Positions 61,734 through 64,000 of a DNA stretch of 64,000 nt are shown piece by piece. The position numbers were made by a program, and so were the translations under genes. The notes under the pieces are model-generated. The model was not told the origin of the DNA, searched no databases, and worked only from the letters and a program-made list of their open reading frames with translations. The number at the start of each line of letters is the position of its first letter. Position 1 is the stretch's first letter. This DNA comes from CAWALV01 sp963782965 (GTDB lineage: Bacteria; Actinomycetota; Actinomycetes; Acidothermales; Acidothermaceae), in the NCBI GenBank assembly GCA_963782965.1, contig CAWALV010000002.1, positions 744,001 through 808,000 of the forward strand, read 5' to 3'.

Positions 61734-63806
61734 GTGCCGCACCCGAGCGCGAGCGCGGGCTCGACCAAAGCCCTGGTGCCGCCGGCGCCGTCAGTGCAGC
61801 CGGTGCTGCCGATGCCTTCGCATCAGGAGTCCGCCTCCTCGGCGGCGCCCTCGCCCACGGCGACGCCCACGGCGACGCCCACGGCGGCAGGGCACGCGCC
61901 GGCGACCGTACCGCTGGCGCTCGAGCGCTCACTTGCGCCGGTGAGTCCGAGTGACCAGGGCAACCTCGCGGCCGGGTCCGACCCGTCGGTGCTGCCCGGA
62001 CCCGTGCTCATCGCCGATCGAGGCAACAATCGGCTGCTCATCGTCGATCCGCAGGGCCGGGTGCGTTGGCAATGGCCACAGCCGGGCGATCTCAAGCCGG
62101 GCCAGACGTTCCGGGTGCCCGACGACGCATTCTTCACACCCGACGGCACGCACATCATCGCGACGCAGGAGGACGACTTCGCGATCACCGAAATCGATAT
62201 CGCGACACGATCCATCGTGTGGCGTTACGGCACTCCGGGCGTGCACGGCTCGGGGCCGGGCCTGCTGTGGAATCCGGACGACGCGATGATGCTCGCGAAC
62301 GGCAACGTGGTCGCGGCAGACATCAAGAACTGTCGGTTGGTCCAGTTGCGGCCCGGCGCTGCTGCCCCGATCTGGCAGGCGGGTCATCCTGGCGCCTGCC
62401 GGCACGTTCCGCCGACGGAATACGGCAGCCCGAATGGCGCGTTCCCGTTGGCGAACGGCCACTTTCTGGTCACCGAGATCAATGGCGACTGGGTGAACGA
62501 GGTCGACCTCGCCGGTCATGTCTACTGGTCGGCGCACCCGCCCGGCGTCGCCTATCCCTCGGACACGAGCGAGTACAAGCCCGGCCAGTACATGACTGTC
62601 GACTACTCCTACCGCGGGCAAGTCGTCATCTTCGATGCGACCGGTCACGCCTTGTGGCGGTGGAACCCGGCGTCGGGCAACGGGCGGCTGAACCATCCCT
62701 CACTTGCGGAGGCACTGCCGAACGGCGACATCTTGCTCAACGACGACCGCAATCACCGGGTCATCGTCATCGACCCGACGACGAACACCATCGTGTGGCA
62801 GTACGGGCACACCGGCGTACCGGGCTCGGCGGCGGGCTACCTGAACAATCCCGATGGCCTCGACCCCACTCCGCCGTCGTCCTATGCAAACAGCGGTGGG
62901 CATGCTGGTTCCATGAGCGACCCAACCAGCGACGACTCGGCGAGCGCCGCCGTAGCGGTGACCGGCGCGACCGGGAACCTCGGTGGCCGTGTCGCGCGGC
63001 GGCTCGCCGCCGACGGCGTACGGCAGCGACTGCTCGTGCGGGATCCGAGCCGGGCACCCGTCCTGCCTGGGGCGGCGGTGGCTCGGATCGAGTACGCCGA
63101 CGCTGCCGCCGTCCGAACTGCTCTGGCCGGTGTGCCGCTCGTGTTGATGGTGTCGGCATCGGAGGCGCCGGACCGGGTCGCCCAGCACCGCACCTTCGTC
63201 GACGCAGCCGTGGCGGCCGGAGTTCGCCACCTCGTGTACACGTCGTTCTACGGCGCTTCACCCGACGCCACGTTCACCTTGGTTCGTGAGCATTGGCAGA
63301 CCGAGCAGTACATCCGGTCGAGCGGCTTGGCGTTCACGTTCGTTCGTGACGGCATGTACGCCGATTTCCTCCCGCTGATGGTGGGTGCCGACGGTGTGAT
63401 CCGCGGGCCCGCGGGCGCCGGCCGGCTCGCGCCGGTGACTCAGGACGACGTCGCCGATGCCATCACGGCGATCCTGCGCTCCAGCGACGCGCACGTCGGC
63501 AAGACCTACACCCTCACCGGGCCTGAGGCGCTGACCTTCACCGAGATCGCCGAGCTGATCGGTACCGCCACCGGCCGTCGGGTGACCTACTACGACGAGC
63601 CTGTCGAGGAGGCGTACGCGTCACGTGCCGTGTACGGAGCGCCCGACTGGCAGGTCGACGCCTGGGTCTCGACCTATACCGCGATCGCGGCCGGCGAACT
63701 CGCGAACGTGAGCGACGACGTCGCGATCTTGACGGGGCATCCCGCCACCCCGCTTCGCGACATGCTGGCCGCGCAGTCCGCCGGCGAGGGTGTCACTCCC
63801 GCGTAA
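61734..63806 (+). CDS. Beta-propeller (PQQ-like) secreted protein read in frame into an NAD(P)H-binding SDR
   Basis: 690-codon frame. Residues 1-60 are a Ser/Pro/Ala/Thr linker. About 70-385 form a propeller with repeats such as VLIADRGNNRLLIVDPQGRVRW, seen as its ADRGNNRL core, ITEIDIATRSIVWRYG, and NDDRNHRVIVIDPTTNTIVW (cores only). NNPDGLD followed by TPPSS is how such proteins normally finish. No stop follows; from codon 394 (ATG 62913) an SDR begins. I take these as two proteins, one extracytoplasmic and one cytosolic, joined because a stop is missing. The start at 61734 lacks a signal peptide (see 61642). Confidence 0.7.
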   Translation: MPHPSASAGSTKALVPPAPSVQPVLPMPSHQESASSAAPSPTATPTATPTAAGHAPATVPLALERSLAPVSPSDQGNLAAGSDPSVLPGPVLIADRGNNRLLIVDPQGRVRWQWPQPGDLKPGQTFRVPDDAFFTPDGTHIIATQEDDFAITEIDIATRSIVWRYGTPGVHGSGPGLLWNPDDAMMLANGNVVAADIKNCRLVQLRPGAAAPIWQAGHPGACRHVPPTEYGSPNGAFPLANGHFLVTEINGDWVNEVDLAGHVYWSAHPPGVAYPSDTSEYKPGQYMTVDYSYRGQVVIFDATGHALWRWNPASGNGRLNHPSLAEALPNGDILLNDDRNHRVIVIDPTTNTIVWQYGHTGVPGSAAGYLNNPDGLDPTPPSSYANSGGHAGSMSDPTSDDSASAAVAVTGATGNLGGRVARRLAADGVRQRLLVRDPSRAPVLPGAAVARIEYADAAAVRTALAGVPLVLMVSASEAPDRVAQHRTFVDAAVAAGVRHLVYTSFYGASPDATFTLVREHWQTEQYIRSSGLAFTFVRDGMYADFLPLMVGADGVIRGPAGAGRLAPVTQDDVADAITAILRSSDAHVGKTYTLTGPEALTFTEIAELIGTATGRRVTYYDEPVEEAYASRAVYGAPDWQVDAWVSTYTAIAAGELANVSDDVAILTGHPATPLRDMLAAQSAGEGVTPA
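62913..63806 (+). other. SDR/NmrA-family NAD(P)H-dependent oxidoreductase domain
   Basis: 297 codons from ATG 62913. VAVTGATGNLGGRVARRL is the dinucleotide fold; YTSFYGASPDATFTLVREH and FTFVRDGMYADFLP match quinone oxidoreductase (QorB/YtfG-type) NmrA proteins. It would normally be an independent cytosolic gene. Its weak ribosome site (GGTGGG, 12 bases off) leaves the start uncertain. Confidence 0.75.
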
Positions 63807-63822
63807 GGTCCGCGGCCCACCG

Positions 63823-63838
63823 TGTGAACAGGCTCACG
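63823..63838 (+). promoter_or_regulatory. CRP/Fnr-like site
   Basis: TGTGAACAGGCTCACG matches TGTGAnnnnnnTCACA at 9 of the 10 fixed positions. It lies about 140 bases before the last ATG and 16 after the SDR stop. Confidence 0.35.
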
Positions 63839-63932
63839 CCGGTCCTCGCGATTCTCACCGTTCGTTCAGCCGGCGTGGAGGTTTCGGCCAGTTGCGGGGC
63901 CGACAGTCAGATCAACGGCGCTGAACCATCCA

Positions 63933-63946
63933 GGCGCGAAGGCGCC
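63933..63946 (+). promoter_or_regulatory. Leader hairpin before the last gene
   Basis: GGCGC-gaag-GCGCC, followed by CAGCAAAGCC. The surrounding AACC...GCAAAGCC resembles half of a c-di-GMP-I aptamer, but the second stem is missing. Confidence 0.3.
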
Positions 63947-63976
63947 CAGCAAAGCCGTGAACATCGAGGAGGAACC

Positions 63977-64000
63977 ATGACGACGCGAGCCGACGGATTG
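63977..64000 (+). CDS. Start of a gene truncated by the window end
   Basis: ATG 63977 with GAGGAGG shortly upstream begins MTTRADGL and leaves the window. The ribosome site is strong. Nothing can be said of function. Confidence 0.6.

Overview
The window is high-GC DNA densely packed with genes that use many GTG starts and 1-4 base stop/start overlaps. Gene content points to an actinobacterium: Lsr2, IdeR, Rex, a DUF2342 metalloprotease, DUF3180, a bS22-like 32-residue ribosomal protein, ClpC1-type ClpC, DisA-RadA and a HemD fused to a uroporphyrinogen methyltransferase. Much of the gene order matches, from memory, two conserved mycobacterial/streptomycete blocks: ppa-dacB-DUF2342-tilS-hpt-ftsH-folE/P/B/K-DUF3180-...-DUF2520-panC/D-...-lysS-lsr2-clpC-mutY-disA-radA, and proC-acuC-HTH-bS22-...-glutaredoxin-rex-hemA/C/D/B. 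A cheB-cheR-cheW cluster suggests a relative of the motile, soil-type lineages (Frankiales/Jatrophihabitans-like) rather than a mycobacterium; that placement is inference. I saw no tRNA, rRNA, CRISPR array or recognisable insertion sequence.

Layout. 1-5.8 kb: end of a PAP2-type membrane enzyme, a secreted M15 peptidase lipoprotein, the iron regulator IdeR, and a tightly overlapping ABC transporter/two-component operon. 5.8-9.6 kb: an unrecognised conserved protein, a PIN-PhoH ATPase and an NlpC/P60 wall hydrolase. 9.6-21.5 kb: ppa, dacB, DUF2342, tilS, hpt, ftsH and the folate operon, with a lysyl-phosphatidylglycerol synthase-like gene inside it. 21.5-23.5 kb: a DUF1801 gene and a DUF222-HNH gene that interrupt the conserved order and are bracketed by two copies of one palindrome. 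23.5-33.7 kb: two PH-domain membrane proteins, DUF2520, pantothenate/NAD genes (panC, panD, nadB, nadC, coaX), lysS, an ArgA-like acetyltransferase, lsr2. 33.7-45.8 kb: clpC (frameshifted in this sequence), mutY, cheB/cheR/cheW, an aminotransferase, disA, radA and a cysteine-rich protein with a Lys/Thr repeat tail. 45.9-53 kb: nitroreductase, TIM-barrel isomerase, proline dehydrogenase-proC, acuC, a phosphatase-like protein, a small HTH protein, bS22-like protein and a secreted CAP protein. 53-59.9 kb: glutaredoxin-like protein and the Rex-controlled haem operon. 60-64 kb: a stand-alone MurE-like ligase, a propeller lipoprotein whose frame runs into an SDR gene, and the start of a further gene.

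Functional themes are redox/iron/haem control (IdeR, Rex, hem genes), cofactor synthesis (folate, pantothenate, NAD), envelope remodelling (M15, NlpC/P60, DacB, CAP, MurE-like) and proteostasis (FtsH, ClpC). The main observations for follow-up are the palindrome-bracketed DUF1801/HNH module, the ftsH leader in which a hairpin would place a distant Shine-Dalgarno at working distance, the divergent MurE-like ligase, the Rex operator over the rex-hem promoter, and three indel-like lesions (one in clpC, two in the propeller gene) that may be sequence errors.
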